Shown here one piece after another: positions 56,401 to 59,400 of a stretch of 64,000 bases of DNA. A program made the translations under genes and the position numbers. Within the stretch, counting starts at the first letter, position 1, and every line of letters begins with the position of its first letter. Source of the DNA: Xestospongia bergquistia (taxonomy: Eukaryota > Porifera > Demospongiae > Haplosclerida > Petrosiidae); the NCBI GenBank assembly GCA_963965975.1, contig OZ014421.1, forward strand, positions 2,717,001 to 2,781,000, written 5' to 3'. The notes under the pieces were generated by a model. That model did no database searches, was not told where the DNA came from, and worked only from the letters and a program-made list of their open reading frames with translations.

Positions 56401-59400
56401 GAATAGATAATATAGAATCGTAAAATCTCATTAAAAATCATTCATTATAGATTGAATGTATGTTGCTTTATACTTTAAAATCTGAGATGAGACCACTTTG
56501 AATCATTGATATTGTGATATTGTACAAATGATGTATTCTTTATAGTTTACAACATGATATCATAAGAAATGTGAGATAAGAGCGTGCAGATCCTACTTAA
56601 ATAAATACTTTACATGTTTCTTTTATCTCAGTGTTGTTACTAATTTTAAACCCTACAGAAGTTACACCAACACATATAAGTATGTCCATTGCAAAATCAT
56701 CCATAATAGCTGCCAAAGTTTGTATGTTATTATCTTGACTTATTTTTAGTGTATCAGTAAATATATATTACTTTTTTGTTGGCATGAAAACTTTAGTTTG
56801 GGATAGTCTATGGATTACAATTGTGTTCACGTAAATTCGTGAGTGTTCTAATAATAGTAACAGCTCTAACATGTGCAAAAAATTCAATTTATAAGAAGTC
56901 ATCATTCGTGTATGTGTTATGAACTCCTCTCCTGCATTTTTGTTGGCTCCTGCACTGTCAAGAGCATGTTCATCAATTAAAGTCTATTGTCACATATTAT
57001 TTCCTTATAATTGTAGTGATGCAACTAGAGATGTTCATAATAATGCAATAAACTTATAACACACCTGTGTCAGGATAATATTGCTTACTTCAAAGTTATC
57101 AAAAATTCAATTCCTAATTGCTACATAAAACAAATTTTGTCCATTTTGACAATTATAAAATTGTCACTTAATTTATAGTCTTTTATTAGCTATTACAATA
57201 TTATATCTTCAGTTATAATATTTTTATTTGAACAATATTATTATTTACAGTTTACTTTATTAGTTTGTTTGATATCATCAAGTATATATACATCTATTAT
57301 GACAATTGTATATGATGTGATGGAATACCAATAAACTAACAGTACATTGATGACTTATGCATCAACTCATATCAGTAATAAATACACTATTGATCTAGTT
57401 ATAAGAAGATTACTTGTTCACTATACTCTTCATGCAAAATTATATAAATACAAACAATTTTGCATTTATATTTTCATATTAATTTACACATTATGTTTGG
57501 CTTTCTATTATTACATATAATTACGTTTCACTCAGGATGGTATGACTCCAGCTGAATTAGCTCATAGTAGAGGCTATGGAGACATGGCAAAGCTAATAAT
57601 AGATGAAGGTATGTATTTCATAATTTGGGACAATAACTTTGTCATTCATGACAACTTCATTTTCTTTGTAAAGTTTGTATTATTGTAGAACTGTTTTATA
57701 TAATGTGCTAAATTGTTTATAGATTATAACCTTCTATAATTACTTCTTTACATTGTTTTACTTAAATATACAGTCTTTAAGAGTTATATATTACTTATAA
57801 CTACACGTTTAGAATAATATAATTATTGTGTAATTCTATGGTATTAATTATATAGCAACTATTATACTGCAATAAGTTATGCCCAATTTTTTAAATAAAT
57901 GACACTAATTAGCAGTAATGTGTTGGTGGTTATAACATGATGTTCACTTTTTTTCATTTCTTACTTACAAGTTTCATAAAGCAATGGAATAATTATATAT
58001 AATAAGTATACATTACCATACTAATACATTATGATTATGGTCCATGTTAGAGTAGATACCACTAAATTAGAGTTTGATGTTATTGCAATTAACAGATTTT
58101 GCTATTAAAATTGAAATTATAGGACATAAAGTTTCTTAATTAATAAATAGTAATGTATAGTTTCTTATATATATATATTTATACACAAAACAGTACACTA
58201 GAATATTGCATTGATATGATTAGTATACCAACATACTGCTAACATAATACTTTCTTCTATAATTATTCTAATATTGTTTTGTTTCTTTATTACAGCGTTA
58301 CAACGGCTTTTCAGAAGTGGTGTCGAAAAAGGAAAAGTTCAATTAACTAACATGAGACTAGTTCTAATGGGACCACCTTGTGTTGGTAAAACAGCATTCA
58401 AGTCACTTCTGTTCAACTGGAGTGCACCTAGATTTCACAATAGTACAGCATTAGCGACAAGACCTGTACGAGCTTTAGAGAGGGTGGCACGACGCAATGA
58501 AGGAAAGATATGGGAAAGAGTTACCAGTCTTGACTTGCTGAGGATGCTCTCAGATGCTATTCATACACTAGAACAAGATTCACAACAGGAAACAGATGAT
58601 GCTATTTCAGAAGATGCTAGTGAAACAATAATATCTACAGAATCACATAAAGAGATCGTGACTGATGAAACTAGCATCACTGGGTTGACAAACCAAAATG
58701 TAAAAAGTTGCAACGCTGCTTTACCATCACCTACTGCAGTATCATCAACCATATCAGAAAAAGATGTCAATGAGTTGGATACTGATATTGATACTACTAT
58801 ACAACCCAACCAATCAGAGAAGGAAACCAAGATTTTCACTACCGGTACCATTCATATGTCTTCAAGCAACACAACAATCTCATCAGATGAAGCTACAAGA
58901 CCTGCAAGTTCTAGTGCCAGTCCAGCTAAAGAGTTATCATCTTATAGCATAGAAATGAATTCTGATAAATATTCTAGAGATTTAGCAAGCGTTTTAGCAG
59001 AGCACAATAAAACACAAAATCGCCACAAAGCCACATGGATAAATGTTCTTGATAGTGGTGGTCAGCCACAATTTGCTGATGTATCACGAGCATTTGTTCG
59101 TGGCAATACCATAAATGTAATCTGTACAAAGTTAACAGAAAGCCTCTTTGAAAAGCCTCAGTTTTGCTACTCACTGAATGGTAAGTTACTCAATCAACCC
59201 AGTGAGTTACAGATGAACAACCTACAACTGATAGAGCATTTTGTGCGTTCAATTGTTTCTTCTAAAAATGCAATAGTTGTAAAAGGAAAGAAAAGCTTAC
59301 CACTTTTTATGATCATTGGCACTTGCTATGATAAGATTAAGGGTGTTAGAAAAGTATTCTATGAGTCATTAGAATTTAAGAATGAGCAGCTACTATCTAC

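Noticed and set aside
58274..58295. Start of the Roc protein at the in-frame TTG in the intron
   Set aside because: A good acceptor at 58295 and phase-matched ankyrin exon upstream make this intron, not coding sequence.
58561..59174. Minus-strand open frames over the Roc exon
   Set aside because: Shadows of the well-supported plus-strand coding sequence.
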